From: RYN-230 sp963711705
GTDB taxonomy: Bacteria; Actinomycetota; Actinomycetes; Streptosporangiales; Streptosporangiaceae
Direction: 5' to 3'
Assembly: GCA_963711705.1 (NCBI GenBank)
Contig: CAVQFM010000010.1
Span: forward strand, 128,655-192,654
DNA length: 64,000 bases
In this document: positions 49,962-59,108 of the stretch, in pieces
Numbering within the stretch: the stretch's first letter is position 1
Layout: the number at the start of each line of letters is the position of its first letter
Program-made: the position numbers and the translations under genes
Notes under the pieces: generated by a model
Database searches by the model: none
The model's input: only the letters and a program-made list of their open reading frames with translations
What the model was told of the DNA's origin: nothing

Positions 49962-52055
49962 TCAGGCAGGCCCGAACAGCGAGTCCAGGGCCGAGTCGAT
50001 GGTCGAGGCGAGCGGCCCGATCTTGGGCACCACCGGCTGCGGCGGGGTGGCCTCCACCGTCTCGCACTGGGCCAGCGCAGCCGGGGTCAGGAAGCGGGTC
50101 AGCTGCCCGTAACCGTGCCGGTCATCCGCGGACATCCGGTGGTGGTGCATGCGCAGCGGCGCGTACAGGTACAGCTGGTCCCGGGCCCGGGTGACGGCCA
50201 CGTAGAACAGCCGCCGTTCCTCGGCCAGCCCCTCCGGGCTGCCCAGCGCCATGTCGCTGGGCACCGCCCCGTCCACCAGGTGCAGCAAGTGCACCACCGG
50301 CCACTCCAGCCCCTTGGCCGAGTGGATGGTGGACAGCACCAGGAAATCCTCGTCCAGGCGGGGCGGCCCGGCCAGGTCCGAGGCCGAGACCGGCGGGTCC
50401 AGCGCCAGCTCGACCAGCGCGTCATGCAGCGACGGACGGCTGGCCGCCGCGTCGGCCAGCCTTTCAAGATCATTTAGCCTAACGCCAGCGTCGGGGTATC
50501 TGTCCCGCAGCGGTGCGTCCAGCGCCGCCAGAATCGCGGTGGCCCGGTCGCCGGTGCGCTCCAGGGCCGCCGCCCCGGCCAGCGCCTTGAGCGTGGCGGC
50601 CACCGCGTCCCGGGCCCGCGGCGGCACCGTGGCCGCCGCCTCCGGCCAGCGATCCAGTGAACTGGGCGGGCCCAGCCCGGTCCCAGGCTCACCGGGGCCG
50701 TCCGGGCCGGTGCCACCGGGCCCGGCGCCGTCCCCGCCCGGCTGCCCCAGGCCCAGGGCCTGGATGGCCCGGCCCGCGTGCACCGGGCCGATGCCCTCGT
50801 GCAGCCGGAGCACCCGGAACCAGGCGATGTCGTCGGCCGGGTTGGCCACGATCCGCGCCGCGGCCAGGAAGTCCTTGACGTGGGCGGCTTCGGTGAACCG
50901 CAGCCCGCCGTACTTGACGAACGGGATGCCGCGTACCGACAGCTCCACTTCCAGCAGGTCGCTGTGCCCGGCGGCGCGCATCAGCACGGCCTGGCCGCGC
51001 AGGTCCACGCCGGCTTCGTGGGCGGCCAGCACCCGGGTGCAGATCTCCCGGGCCTGGGTCGCCTCGTCGTGGCAGCGGACCAGCTGGGGCGTGGCCCCGG
51101 GACCGCGCTCGGCGTGCAGTTCCAGTTCCAGGCCGGGTGACTGCGGCCGGACCGCGTTGGCCAGCCGCAGCACCGCGTCCCTGGACCGGTAGTTGGCGGC
51201 CAGCCGGACCACGGTCAGCTCCGGGTAGTCGCCGGCCAGCGCGCGCAGGTGCGCCGGGTCCGCGCCGCGGAACGCGTAGATGGCCTGCGCGTCGTCGCCC
51301 ACGCAGGTCAGGCCCTGGCCGTCCGGGCGCAGCAGCCGGACGATGTCCGCCTGCACCGCGTTGACGTCCTGGTACTCATCCACCAGCACGGCGTCGAACA
51401 TGCCGCGCAGCACCGGCCCGGCGGCCGGGTCGGCCAGTGCCGCCCGCCACAGCAGCAGCAGGTCGTCGAAGTCGACCAGGCCGTGCTGGCGCTTGTGCGC
51501 CACGTAGCCGCGGAACAGCGAGCCGAGCTGGTCCGCGAAGTCCTCGCACCACGGGAACTGGGCCGCGATGACCTCGCTCACCTTGGCGTGCGTGTTCACG
51601 CACCGGGTGTAGATGTCCGCGCACACGCTGGCCCGTGGCGCGCGGCGCTGCGTGCCGACCAGGCCGTGCTCGGCCCGGGCGGCATCCATCAGGTCGGTCA
51701 TGTCCGGCGGGTCGATGACGCTGAACGCCGGCGGCAGCGAGAACGACTCCGCGTGCGCCCGGATGATCTGGTGCGCCACCGCGTGGAACGTGCCGCCGCA
51801 CACCCGGTCGGCCGGGCGGGTCCCCCGCGGCGTGACCCGGGCCAGCATGTCATCGGCCGCCCGCCGGGTGAACGTGAGCAGCAGGATCCGCGGCGCGGGC
51901 ACGCCCTGGGTGCGCAGCCAGGCCGCCCGGGCGACCAGGGTCCGGGTCTTGCCGGTCCCCGCCCCGGCCAGTACCAGGAGCGGCCCGGGCTGGTGGGTGG
52001 CAGCACGGCGCTGGTTTTCGTTAAGGCCCGCAAGGACGTCGGCCGGTTCGAACAT
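49962..52055 (-). CDS. UvrD/Rep-type superfamily 1 DNA helicase
   Basis: A 697-aa 3'-5' helicase. Q motif LNENQRRAATHQPGP, Walker A VLAGAGTGKTRTL, motif Ia LTFTRRAADDM, Walker B VDEYQDVNAVQ, motif III GDDAQAIYAFRGA, motif IV VVRLAANYRS, motif V STIHSAKGLEW and motif VI VAVTRARDQLYLY are all present. A Gly/Pro-rich insertion of about 35 residues (near residues 458-492) sits in the 2B region. The ATG at 52055 starts MFEPADVLAGLN. It resembles mycobacterial UvrD2 in starting straight at the Q motif but lacks an HRDC tail. It has a repair or replication role and is convergent with DinB. Confidence 0.92.
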   Translation of the reverse strand: MFEPADVLAGLNENQRRAATHQPGPLLVLAGAGTGKTRTLVARAAWLRTQGVPAPRILLLTFTRRAADDMLARVTPRGTRPADRVCGGTFHAVAHQIIRAHAESFSLPPAFSVIDPPDMTDLMDAARAEHGLVGTQRRAPRASVCADIYTRCVNTHAKVSEVIAAQFPWCEDFADQLGSLFRGYVAHKRQHGLVDFDDLLLLWRAALADPAAGPVLRGMFDAVLVDEYQDVNAVQADIVRLLRPDGQGLTCVGDDAQAIYAFRGADPAHLRALAGDYPELTVVRLAANYRSRDAVLRLANAVRPQSPGLELELHAERGPGATPQLVRCHDEATQAREICTRVLAAHEAGVDLRGQAVLMRAAGHSDLLEVELSVRGIPFVKYGGLRFTEAAHVKDFLAAARIVANPADDIAWFRVLRLHEGIGPVHAGRAIQALGLGQPGGDGAGPGGTGPDGPGEPGTGLGPPSSLDRWPEAAATVPPRARDAVAATLKALAGAAALERTGDRATAILAALDAPLRDRYPDAGVRLNDLERLADAAASRPSLHDALVELALDPPVSASDLAGPPRLDEDFLVLSTIHSAKGLEWPVVHLLHLVDGAVPSDMALGSPEGLAEERRLFYVAVTRARDQLYLYAPLRMHHHRMSADDRHGYGQLTRFLTPAALAQCETVEATPPQPVVPKIGPLASTIDSALDSLFGPA

Positions 52056-52261
52056 GTAGCCGAATGTAACGGGCCAGGGGGAACGGCGCGAGGGCCCACA
52101 CCGGAAAGGGCCGCGACGCACGCCTTTCGTTTCGGGCCGGCACGGAAAGGGCACTTCTGGTCATAGTGCCGTAAGGCCAGCACCCGGGGGGACAGCTGGG
52201 CGTAACGACGGTCGGTACAGACCAGAAGATCGGCCGGGGGACGTGGCTGGCGCTCGTCGCC

Positions 52262-53632
52262 ATGGGTCTCGGCGTCTTCGTCATCGCCAACGACTTCACC
52301 GCGCTGAGCGTGGCCATCCCGAAACTCGACGCGGACCTGCACACCACGCTGAACCATGCGCAGTGGGTGATCAACGGTTACGCGCTGGTGTTCGGCGTGC
52401 TGATCGTCACCGGCGGCCGCCTGGCCGACCTGCTCGGCCGCAAGCGGATCTTCTTGATCGGCGCGACGATCTTCGGCGTGTTCTCGCTGCTGTGCGGCTT
52501 GGCGCCGACCATCGATCTGCTGATCGCCAGCCGGGCCCTGATGGGTGTGGGCGGCGCGCTGATGTGGCCGGCCATCCTCGGCATGACCTACGCGCTGCTC
52601 CCCACGGCCAAGAAGGGCCTGGCCGGCGGTTTGATCATCGGGGTGGCCGGGTTCGGCAACACGGTCGGGCCACTGCTCGGCGGGTGGCTCACCGACGTGG
52701 CCTCGTGGCGGCTGGTGTTCTTCATCAACCTGCCGGTGACCGCGTTCGCGATGCTGGTCACCCAGCGGGTGGTCCCGGCCGGCCGCGGGGCGGGCGGCGA
52801 GCACGGCATCGACTATCCGGGCATCGCGCTGGTGTCGGCCGGCGCCGTGGCCGTGCTGATCGGGCTCGACCTGGCCCAGGAGGAGGGCTATGGCAGCCCG
52901 CTGATCCTGGTGCTGCTGTGCGGTGGCGTGGCCCTGCTCGGCGCGTTCTTCCTGGCCGAACGGCACCAGGGGGCCAGGGCGCTGGTGCCGCCGGATGTGC
53001 TGGGCAACCGGGTGTTCGCCGCGTGCTGCCTGGTGGTGCTGCTGATGTCGGCGATCTTCTTCACCGCGCTGCTGTACCTGCCGCAGTTCATGGAGGTGGT
53101 GCTGCACTATTCGGCGATCAGGGCCGGCGCCGGGCTGCTGCCGATGATGACGGTGTTCGCGGCCACCTCGTTCGTGGCCGGTGCCCTGTACGGGCACGTG
53201 GGGGCGAAGGCCGCCGTGTCGGCCGGGGCGGCCGCGCTGGCCATCGGCGTGTTCCTGCTGTCCTTCCTGCACGCCGATTCCGGGTACTGGTGGCTGGTGC
53301 CGGGCATGTGCGTGCTGGGCATCGGGGTCGGGCTGTTCTACTCGTCGGTGACCACCGCCGCGGTGACCACGCTCGACCCGGCCCGGGCCAGCCTGGCCGG
53401 CGGCATCGTGTACATGTGCCAGATAGCCGGGGGTGCGATCGGGCTGGGTATCAATACCGCGATCGTGCTCTCGGCGGGCTCGCTGAGCAGCGGGATCGCG
53501 CTCGCGTTCCGGGTGGATGCGGCGCTGGCGCTGCTCGGGTTCGTGCTGTCGGTCGCGTTCATCCACGGCCCGCGGCGCTCCCCCGCGCACCGGGCCGCCG
53601 CCCACCCTGGTCATCACCGGGTCCGCGCGTGA
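52262..53632 (+). CDS. MFS transporter, DHA2 (EmrB/QacA) family
   Basis: A 456-aa, 13-14-helix proton-coupled exporter. Motif D1 is FVIANDFTALSVAIPKLD (helix 1), motif A is GGRLADLLGRKRIFLIG, and motif C is GFGNTVGPLLGGWL. The first helix clearly extends upstream of this ATG in frame (WLALVAMGLG, back to about 52200), yet no ATG, GTG or TTG is available there. A CTG at 52196 behind a GGGGGGA run may be the real start. The 206-base region between it and the divergent helicase should carry both promoters. It is followed by the Eis-like gene. Confidence 0.88.
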   Translation: MGLGVFVIANDFTALSVAIPKLDADLHTTLNHAQWVINGYALVFGVLIVTGGRLADLLGRKRIFLIGATIFGVFSLLCGLAPTIDLLIASRALMGVGGALMWPAILGMTYALLPTAKKGLAGGLIIGVAGFGNTVGPLLGGWLTDVASWRLVFFINLPVTAFAMLVTQRVVPAGRGAGGEHGIDYPGIALVSAGAVAVLIGLDLAQEEGYGSPLILVLLCGGVALLGAFFLAERHQGARALVPPDVLGNRVFAACCLVVLLMSAIFFTALLYLPQFMEVVLHYSAIRAGAGLLPMMTVFAATSFVAGALYGHVGAKAAVSAGAAALAIGVFLLSFLHADSGYWWLVPGMCVLGIGVGLFYSSVTTAAVTTLDPARASLAGGIVYMCQIAGGAIGLGINTAIVLSAGSLSSGIALAFRVDAALALLGFVLSVAFIHGPRRSPAHRAAAHPGHHRVRA

Positions 53633-53687
53633 TGGCGGTGCGGAAAATCATTCGCCCCGGCGCGGCTGAGCGGGTACGTGTAGCAGC

Positions 53688-54960
53688 ATGACGGAGCGCA
53701 TTTCGCTGCGGCCTATCGAGCCGGCTGAGTTCGAGGCCTACAACCAGGTGGCGGTCCAGGCGTTCAACGACACCGAGTGGCCGGCCGAGGCCGTCGAGCA
53801 GGAGCGCCTGGTGTTCGAGTTCGGCCGCAGCATCGCCGCGTTCGACGGGTCGGACATGGTCGGGTCGGCCGCCGCGTACACGTTCCAGCTCACGGTGCCC
53901 GGCGGGGTGGTGGGTGCAGGAGGTGTGACGTTCGTTGGCGTGCTGCCCAGCCACCGGCGGCGCGGCATCCTGTCCGCGATGATGCGCACGCAGCTGGCCG
54001 ACATCGCCGCCCGTGGCGAGGCCGTCGCCGCGCTGTTCGCGTCCGAGTCGGGCATCTACGGGAGGTACGGCTACGGCTGCGCGTCCCAGCACCTCCGGCT
54101 GACCATCCGGCGCTACGAGGGTGCGCTGACCCCGGCCGCGGCTGGCCTGCTGGCGGCGGCCGGCCCGGCTGGGCCGGTGCGGCTGATGTCCGGGCTGCCC
54201 GCCGGGCAGCTCGGGGAGCTGGTCCGGGTGTACGACGTGGCGCGGTCGCACCGCCCCGGCATGATGGCCCGGGACGACCGCTGGTGGCAGGCCATCGTCA
54301 ACGACCCGGAGCGCATCCGCCGGGGGATGGGCCCGCAGAAGTGCCTGCTGGCCGTGGATGACTCCGGGCCGCTGGGCTATGCCCTGTACCGGACAAAGCC
54401 GGACTGGGGCGACGACGGCCTGCCCTCGGGTCACCTGGCGGTGCGCGAGCTGTTCGCCACCGATCCCGCAGCCACCGCCGCGCTCTGGACCGACCTGCTG
54501 AACCGGGACCTGATCGGCGAGGTGACGGCGCGGATGCGGCCGGTCGACGAGCCGCTGCTGGACATGCTGGCCGACCGGCGCCGGGCCCGGGCCCAGGTGA
54601 CCGACGGGCTGTGGGTCCGGCTGACCGACGTCCCGGCCGCGCTGCGCCAGCGCAGCTACTCGTCCGCCGCGGACCTGGTCATCGAGGTACGCGACGAGCT
54701 GCTGCCGGGCAACGCGGGCCGGTGGCGGCTGCAGTGCCCCGGGCCCGGCGAGGGCAGGCCCGGCCTGCTGTGAGCGCACCACGGCCGCGCCGGACATCAC
54801 GCTGCCGGTGGCCGCGCTCGGCGCGGGTTACCTGGGTGGCACCCGGCTGACCGGGCTGGCCGCCGCGGGCGTGGTCAGCGAGCACACGAAGGGGGCGGTG
54901 GCCCGGCTGTCCGCCGCCCTGTACGCCGACCCGGCCCCGTGGTGCCCGTCGACGTTCTGA
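53688..54960 (+). CDS. Eis-like GNAT acetyltransferase with a C-terminal frameshift
   Basis: A multi-acetylating N-acetyltransferase family. The N-terminal GNAT has VTFVGVLPSHRRRGILSAMM (acetyl-CoA loop, residues 83-102) and SGIYGRYGYGCAS. The middle GNAT-like domain and the sterol-carrier-like C-terminal domain follow. The open frame ends at 54773, but the next 187 bases in the +1 frame read DITLPVAALGAGYLGGTRL, then LTGLAAAGVVSEHTKGAV, and finish in STF. A C-terminal Phe carboxylate is the catalytic base of Eis, so this lost end matters. One extra base near 54765 would explain it. Confidence 0.8.
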
Positions 54961-55059
54961 GCCTGCGGCTGGGACAGACCACACTTAACCGCCCATATAG
55001 TGACTAATCGTACCGATGGCCGGTGCGGTTCAGGCCGGCCTTTCCCCAGAGAGGCGATG

Positions 55060-55257
55060 ATGACGGACCGGGCTGAGAAGGGGGAACCGGGAGTGCCAGC
55101 CCGCCGGGCTGGCCAGGGCTTTCTGCCGCCATTCTGCGGCCACGAGTACCCGCCGCTGAAGGGCTCCCCGGGCACGGTGATCTGCACCAAGCCGTGTCAC
55201 CCCGAGACCGAGACCCACCTGAACGAAGAGACCGGCTGGGTGTGGCTGGCTGACTGA
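55060..55257 (+). CDS. Small Cys/His-containing protein, unknown
   Basis: A 65-aa protein from ATG 55060 (AGAGAGG 5 bases upstream; ATG 55057 is too close to it). The second half has FCGHEYPPLKGSPGTVICTKPCH, a possible metal site with three Cys and two His, and ends in ETGWVWLAD. It looks complete and well positioned, so it is probably real, but I know no family. It stands alone between the Eis-like gene and the DUF1707 gene, both on the same strand. Confidence 0.6.
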   Translation: MTDRAEKGEPGVPARRAGQGFLPPFCGHEYPPLKGSPGTVICTKPCHPETETHLNEETGWVWLAD

Positions 55258-55299
55258 CCCCCGGGGCCCGGGCCGGGTGACTCCCGGCCCGGGGCCGGG

Positions 55300-55373
55300 C
55301 TCTCCACCCTGGGCAGGAGGGCAGGTTCTACCCCTGGGCTGATGCGCGGCCAGGCCCGGCTGGCAACGATGGA
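55300..55373 (+). promoter_or_regulatory. Promoter module 1, shared with the ABC operon
   Basis: This ~70-base stretch (GGGCAGGAGGGCAGGTTCTA, then GGGCTGATGC-CGGCC, then ACGATGG) is closely similar to 56038-56113 upstream of the ABC exporter. It ends 38 bases before the DUF1707 start. It is likely the binding and promoter region for a common regulator. Confidence 0.6.
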
Positions 55374-55410
55374 AGGAGCCAGTACCCCGGAGATCAGGCG
55401 GAGGCGCGGG

Positions 55411-55929
55411 ATGGATGCTCAGCTGAAGATGCGGGCCTCAGACCATGACCGGCAGCAGGTCGTGGACCGGCTGCGCAGCGCCGTGGCCGACGGCCGCCTG
55501 ACGGTGGACGAGTACGTGGAGCGGATGGGCCGCGCCTATCAGGCGGTGACCTACGGTGATCTCGCGCCGCTGTACGCCGACCTGCCCGTGGATCACCCGG
55601 GCGGCCCGGCTGGCCGGGCTGGCTCGCTGGCCGGGAGCGGCACTCCCGCGCCCGCGGCCGGGCGGCCGGGCGGCGGCGCCCGGCCGGGCGGGCTGGCTGG
55701 CCTGCCGGCCGCGCTCAAGGTGCTGTGGACGATCTGGCTCACCGCCGTGTCGGTCAACGTGGTGGTCTGGGTGCTGGTCAGCGTGACCAGCGGGCACCTG
55801 GCCTACCCGTGGCCGCTCTGGGTGGCCGGTCCGTGGGGGGCGGTGCTGTTCGCGCAGTCCGTGGGGATCACCCAACTGCGGCGGGGCCGGGCGTCCAGGG
55901 CAGGGTGCCTGTCGCCGCGCAACGGCTGA
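55411..55929 (+). CDS. DUF1707 protein with two C-terminal membrane helices
   Basis: A 172-aa protein. Residues 6-60 are a DUF1707 domain: MRASDHDRQQVVDRLRSAVADGRLTVDEYVERM, then TYGDLAPLYADLP. A Pro/Gly/Ala linker (61-105) leads to two hydrophobic segments (about 106-130 and 134-155), as in 2TM-domain variants. The ATG at 55411 has GGAGG 7 bases ahead. It is probably a membrane-anchored regulatory or envelope protein of unknown role. It shares a promoter-like block with the following ABC/two-component operon, so it is likely part of the same regulon. Confidence 0.85.
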   Translation: MDAQLKMRASDHDRQQVVDRLRSAVADGRLTVDEYVERMGRAYQAVTYGDLAPLYADLPVDHPGGPAGRAGSLAGSGTPAPAAGRPGGGARPGGLAGLPAALKVLWTIWLTAVSVNVVVWVLVSVTSGHLAYPWPLWVAGPWGAVLFAQSVGITQLRRGRASRAGCLSPRNG

Positions 55930-56037
55930 TCAAGCCTGCCCGGCGCCCCAGGCCTCCCTCGTCGCGCCGGGGCCCGAGCGGGCCACCCGCAGCACATCGC
56001 GGGTGGCCTGCCGTCCTGCGTTGTGCGGCCCGCTGCC

Positions 56038-56113
56038 CTCTACCCCAGGGCAGAGGGCAAGTTCTACTTCCGGGCTGATGCCCGGCCGGGCTGCCGCCGC
56101 GACGATGGTGGGT
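56038..56113 (+). promoter_or_regulatory. Promoter module 2 of the ABC/two-component operon
   Basis: Homologue of 55300-55373: GGGCAGAGGGCAAGTTCTAC, then GGGCTGATGCCCGGCCGGGC, then GACGATGG directly before the ATG of the ABC ATPase gene. The near identity over ~60 bases outside coding sequence implies selection. Confidence 0.6.
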
Positions 56114-57181
56114 ATGACGGAACGTGACGTAGTGACGGTGCGGGGCCTGCGCAAGGCCTACCGGTCCAGGGTCGTGGTGGATGGGCTGGATCTGGACGTC
56201 CCCGCGGGTGAGATCGTCGGCCTGGTCGGTGCCAACGGCGCCGGGAAAACGACAACCGTCGAGTGCATCCAGGGGCTCCGCAGGCCGGACGCTGGGATGC
56301 TGCGCGTGCTCGGTTTCGACCCGGTCACGCAGGCGGACCGGCTGCGCCCGCTGCTGGGCAGCCAGTTGCAGGACTCGGCGCTGCCGGATCGGCTGCGGGT
56401 GACTGAGGCACTGGACCTGTTCGCTACGTCCCGGGCCGGTGACCGGGGCGAACTGCTGGCCCAGTTCGGGCTGGCCGAGCGGCGCCGCTCGGTGTTCTCG
56501 TCGCTGAGCGGCGGCGAGCGGCAGCGCCTGTTCCTGGTGCTCGCGCTGCTGAATCGCCCCCGGCTGGTGATCCTGGACGAGCTGACCCAGGGCCTCGACC
56601 CGGCCGCCCGCCGCGGCGTGTGGGCCGCGGTGCGCCAGCTGCGGACCGCGGGCACGACCGTGCTGCTGGTCACCCACGAGATGGACGAAGCCGAGGCGCT
56701 CTGCGGGCGGATCGTCGTGATGCGGGCCGGCCGCGTCCTCGACACGGGCACGCCAGCCGAGCTGGTCGACCGGCATGCCAGCCGGGCCACGGTCGCGTTC
56801 AGCATGCCGGAGGCGCCCGCGGCGCTGCTGGACCAGCTTGGCCGGCTCGACGGCGTACGGGACGTGCAGCGGACGGGCACGCAGGTGGCGGTGCACGGCA
56901 ACCGGCAGATCATCGCCCACGTCGGCGCCGCGCTGGTGGCGCACGGCCGGGTGCCAGCCGACCTGAGCGCTCACGTGCCGGACCTGGAAGACGCCTTGCT
57001 GCGGCTGCTGGAGCCGGGGCCGGGTGCGGCCGAACCGGGGCCGGCCGCGCCCGGCCCGGCTGCCTCGGGCCCGGCTGCCTCGGGCCCAGCCGCCTCGGGG
57101 TCAGCCGCGCCGGGGCCGACCGCGTCCGGCCCAGCCACGCCCGCGACCGCCAGCCACGACCTGATAGGAGGACGGCGATGA
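56114..57181 (+). CDS. ABC exporter ATP-binding protein (DrrA/CcmA type)
   Basis: A 355-aa ATPase. Walker A is GANGAGKTT, the Q loop lies around GSQLQDSALP, the signature is LSGGERQR, Walker B is LVILDELTQGLDP, and the switch His is in LLVTHEMDEAEAL. The accessory C-terminal domain (about 225-310) is typical of daunorubicin-type exporters, and the last 45 residues are an Ala/Ser/Gly/Pro repeat. ATG 56114 is chosen; 56105 is possible. The stop overlaps the permease start (ATGA). It is followed by a kinase and a response regulator in the same operon. Confidence 0.92.
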   Translation: MTERDVVTVRGLRKAYRSRVVVDGLDLDVPAGEIVGLVGANGAGKTTTVECIQGLRRPDAGMLRVLGFDPVTQADRLRPLLGSQLQDSALPDRLRVTEALDLFATSRAGDRGELLAQFGLAERRRSVFSSLSGGERQRLFLVLALLNRPRLVILDELTQGLDPAARRGVWAAVRQLRTAGTTVLLVTHEMDEAEALCGRIVVMRAGRVLDTGTPAELVDRHASRATVAFSMPEAPAALLDQLGRLDGVRDVQRTGTQVAVHGNRQIIAHVGAALVAHGRVPADLSAHVPDLEDALLRLLEPGPGAAEPGPAAPGPAASGPAASGPAASGSAAPGPTASGPATPATASHDLIGGRR

Positions 57182-57915
57182 GCACCGCGATGGGCCGCCT
57201 CGTCCGCACCGAGCTGAAGCTGATGACCCGCGATCCGCTCGTGCTGACGTTCGTGTTCGCGTTCCCGATCGTGACGATGCTGATCATCGGCGGCGCGTTC
57301 GGCACCGATCCGGACCCGGCGTTCGACGGCGTCAACCCGGCGCACTGGTACGTGGCCTCCTACCTGACCGTGGTGATCGCCGCGACCGGCCTGGTCATGC
57401 TGCCCGTGCACCTGGCGTCCTACCGTGAGCGGGGTGTGCTGCGGCGCTTCGCCGCGGCGGGCTTCCCCCGGTGGTCATTCGCGGCCGCGCAGCTCATCGT
57501 GGGGCTGGTGACCACCGCGGTGGCGTGCGGGCTGCTGCTGGCCGTGGCCGCACCGGTGTACGGCATCCCGGCCATGCACGACTGGTGGCGGGTGGCGGTC
57601 GCGCTGCCACTCGGTGCGGTGGCGTTCGTGAGCCTGGGTGTGCTGCTTGGCTCGCTGCTGCCGTCGGCCCGGTCGGCCCAGGCCATCGGCCTGCTGCTGT
57701 TCTTCCCGTCGTTCCTGCTCGGCGCGGGTGGCCCGCCGCCGCATGTGATGGGCTCGGCGGTCCGCGCGGTGGCCGGGCCGCTGCCGCTGACCATGCTGAC
57801 CAACGCGGTGCGGGTGCCGTGGCTGGGCCTGGGCTCGGCCACCGGGTCGCTGGCCGCGGTGGCGGTGCTGGCCGTGGCGGCCACCGCCCTGGCGGTCCGC
57901 CGGACGGCCTTGTGA
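57178..57915 (+). CDS. ABC-2 type permease
   Basis: A 245-aa permease with six hydrophobic segments: LVLTFVFAFPIVTMLIIGG, WYVASYLTVVIAATGLVMLPV, an FAAAQLIVGLVTTAVACGLLL helix, and the late FFPSFLLGAGGPPPHVMG stretch, where ABC-2 proteins carry their conserved loop. The RERGVLRRFAAAGFPRW coupling segment is clear. It pairs with the ATPase by ATGA overlap. A drug, lipid or peptide export function is likely, with the substrate unknown. Confidence 0.9.
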   Translation: MSTAMGRLVRTELKLMTRDPLVLTFVFAFPIVTMLIIGGAFGTDPDPAFDGVNPAHWYVASYLTVVIAATGLVMLPVHLASYRERGVLRRFAAAGFPRWSFAAAQLIVGLVTTAVACGLLLAVAAPVYGIPAMHDWWRVAVALPLGAVAFVSLGVLLGSLLPSARSAQAIGLLLFFPSFLLGAGGPPPHVMGSAVRAVAGPLPLTMLTNAVRVPWLGLGSATGSLAAVAVLAVAATALAVRRTAL

Positions 57916-57977
57916 CCACCCCGCCGGTGATCCCGTGGACCGGCCGATGGCGACGCGGCGGTCGTAGCATCCGAGAC

Positions 57978-59108
57978 ATGAGTGAACCGGCCCGCTCGCC
58001 TCAGCCCGGGCAGTTGCTCCCGGGCTGGGCGCGGTGGGCTGCGCTCGCCGTGTTCGCCGCGTTCATCGCGGTCGGGGTGGCCCGGCTGAATCCTGACCCG
58101 GCCGCCGCGGCGGTGGCCGCGCTGGTGTCGGTGGCCGCCGCCGCCGCGCTGGTACTGCAGCGGGGGCCGCTGCTGGTGCTCGCGGCGATCGCCACCGCCG
58201 GCGTCGCGGTCCTCGGCCACGGTATGTCCAGCAACATCGGCTGGTTCGCGGTGTGCCTGCTCGCCGCGTGGTGCGTGCTGATCGGCGGCCGCCGCGACGG
58301 GCTGATCTACCTGGCCGGGGTGCTGGCGCTGTTCGCGGGCGAATGGCTGTGGGTCACGTCCGACCCTGGCTGGGGGGCCTGGATGGCCGGCAGTACCCTC
58401 ACCGTGCTGGCTGGCCTGCTGATCCGCCACGAGATCGACCTGGTCTTCCAGCTCCGTGCCGCCCAGGCCGGGCTGGCCGAACGGGCCAGGGCCGAGGAAC
58501 GCAACCGGATCGCCCGCGAACTGCATGACGTCATCGCGCACACGCTCACGGTCTCGTTGCTGCACGTCACCAGCGCGCGGCTGGCCGTCGAGCACGACCC
58601 GGCCGACGCGGCCCGGGCGCTGGCCGAGGCCGAGCGGCTCGGCCAGGAGAGCCTGGCCGAGGTGCGGCTGGCCGTGGGCATGCTGCGCCACCCCGGCGAC
58701 AGCAGCCGGACGGCTCCGCTGCCCGGCGCGGATGGCCTGCCCGCGCTGGTTGAGCGGTTCCAGGCGGCAGGCGCCGACGTGTCGCTGACCGTGGCTGGTG
58801 AGACCAGCCGGCTGCCCGCCACCACTGGCCTGGCCGTCTACCGCATCCTCCAGGAAGCGCTGACCAACGCGGTCAGGCACGCGCCCGGTGCGCCCACCGA
58901 GGTCCGGCTGACGGTCGGCGCCGGCACGGTCGGGCTGACCGTGGACAGCTCGGGCGAGCCGGGTACCGGCTCCGGGGTGGGCGTGCTCAGCATGCGCGAG
59001 CGGGCCGAGTCGCTGGGCGGCAGCTGCCAGGCTGGACCGGGCGGCCGGGGCTGGCTGGTGCAGGCCACTCTGCCGCTTGGCGGCCGCCAGAGGGAGGATG
59101 CGACTTGA
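57978..59108 (+). CDS. Sensor histidine kinase, HisKA_3 (DesK/NarL-partner) type
   Basis: A 376-aa kinase. About six hydrophobic segments (residues 10-150) precede the dimerisation/phosphoacceptor helix ERNRIARELHDVIAHTLTVSLLHV, where the His follows GluLeu. The HATPase part has the N box ILQEALTNAVRHA and the G box GSGVGVLSMRERA. The N-terminal membrane sensor resembles DesK-like kinases. ATG 57978 lies 6 bases after TAGCAT, a -10-like box, suggesting an internal leaderless promoter; GTG 57912, overlapping the permease stop, is an alternative. It overlaps the regulator gene. Confidence 0.9.
   Translation: MSEPARSPQPGQLLPGWARWAALAVFAAFIAVGVARLNPDPAAAAVAALVSVAAAAALVLQRGPLLVLAAIATAGVAVLGHGMSSNIGWFAVCLLAAWCVLIGGRRDGLIYLAGVLALFAGEWLWVTSDPGWGAWMAGSTLTVLAGLLIRHEIDLVFQLRAAQAGLAERARAEERNRIARELHDVIAHTLTVSLLHVTSARLAVEHDPADAARALAEAERLGQESLAEVRLAVGMLRHPGDSSRTAPLPGADGLPALVERFQAAGADVSLTVAGETSRLPATTGLAVYRILQEALTNAVRHAPGAPTEVRLTVGAGTVGLTVDSSGEPGTGSGVGVLSMRERAESLGGSCQAGPGGRGWLVQATLPLGGRQREDAT

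Noticed and set aside
49962..49999. A link of the UvrD-like helicase with the LigD genes as a defence or repair island
   Set aside because: The genes are housekeeping-type repair families, on different strands and separated by a DinB gene; no defence-specific domain is seen.
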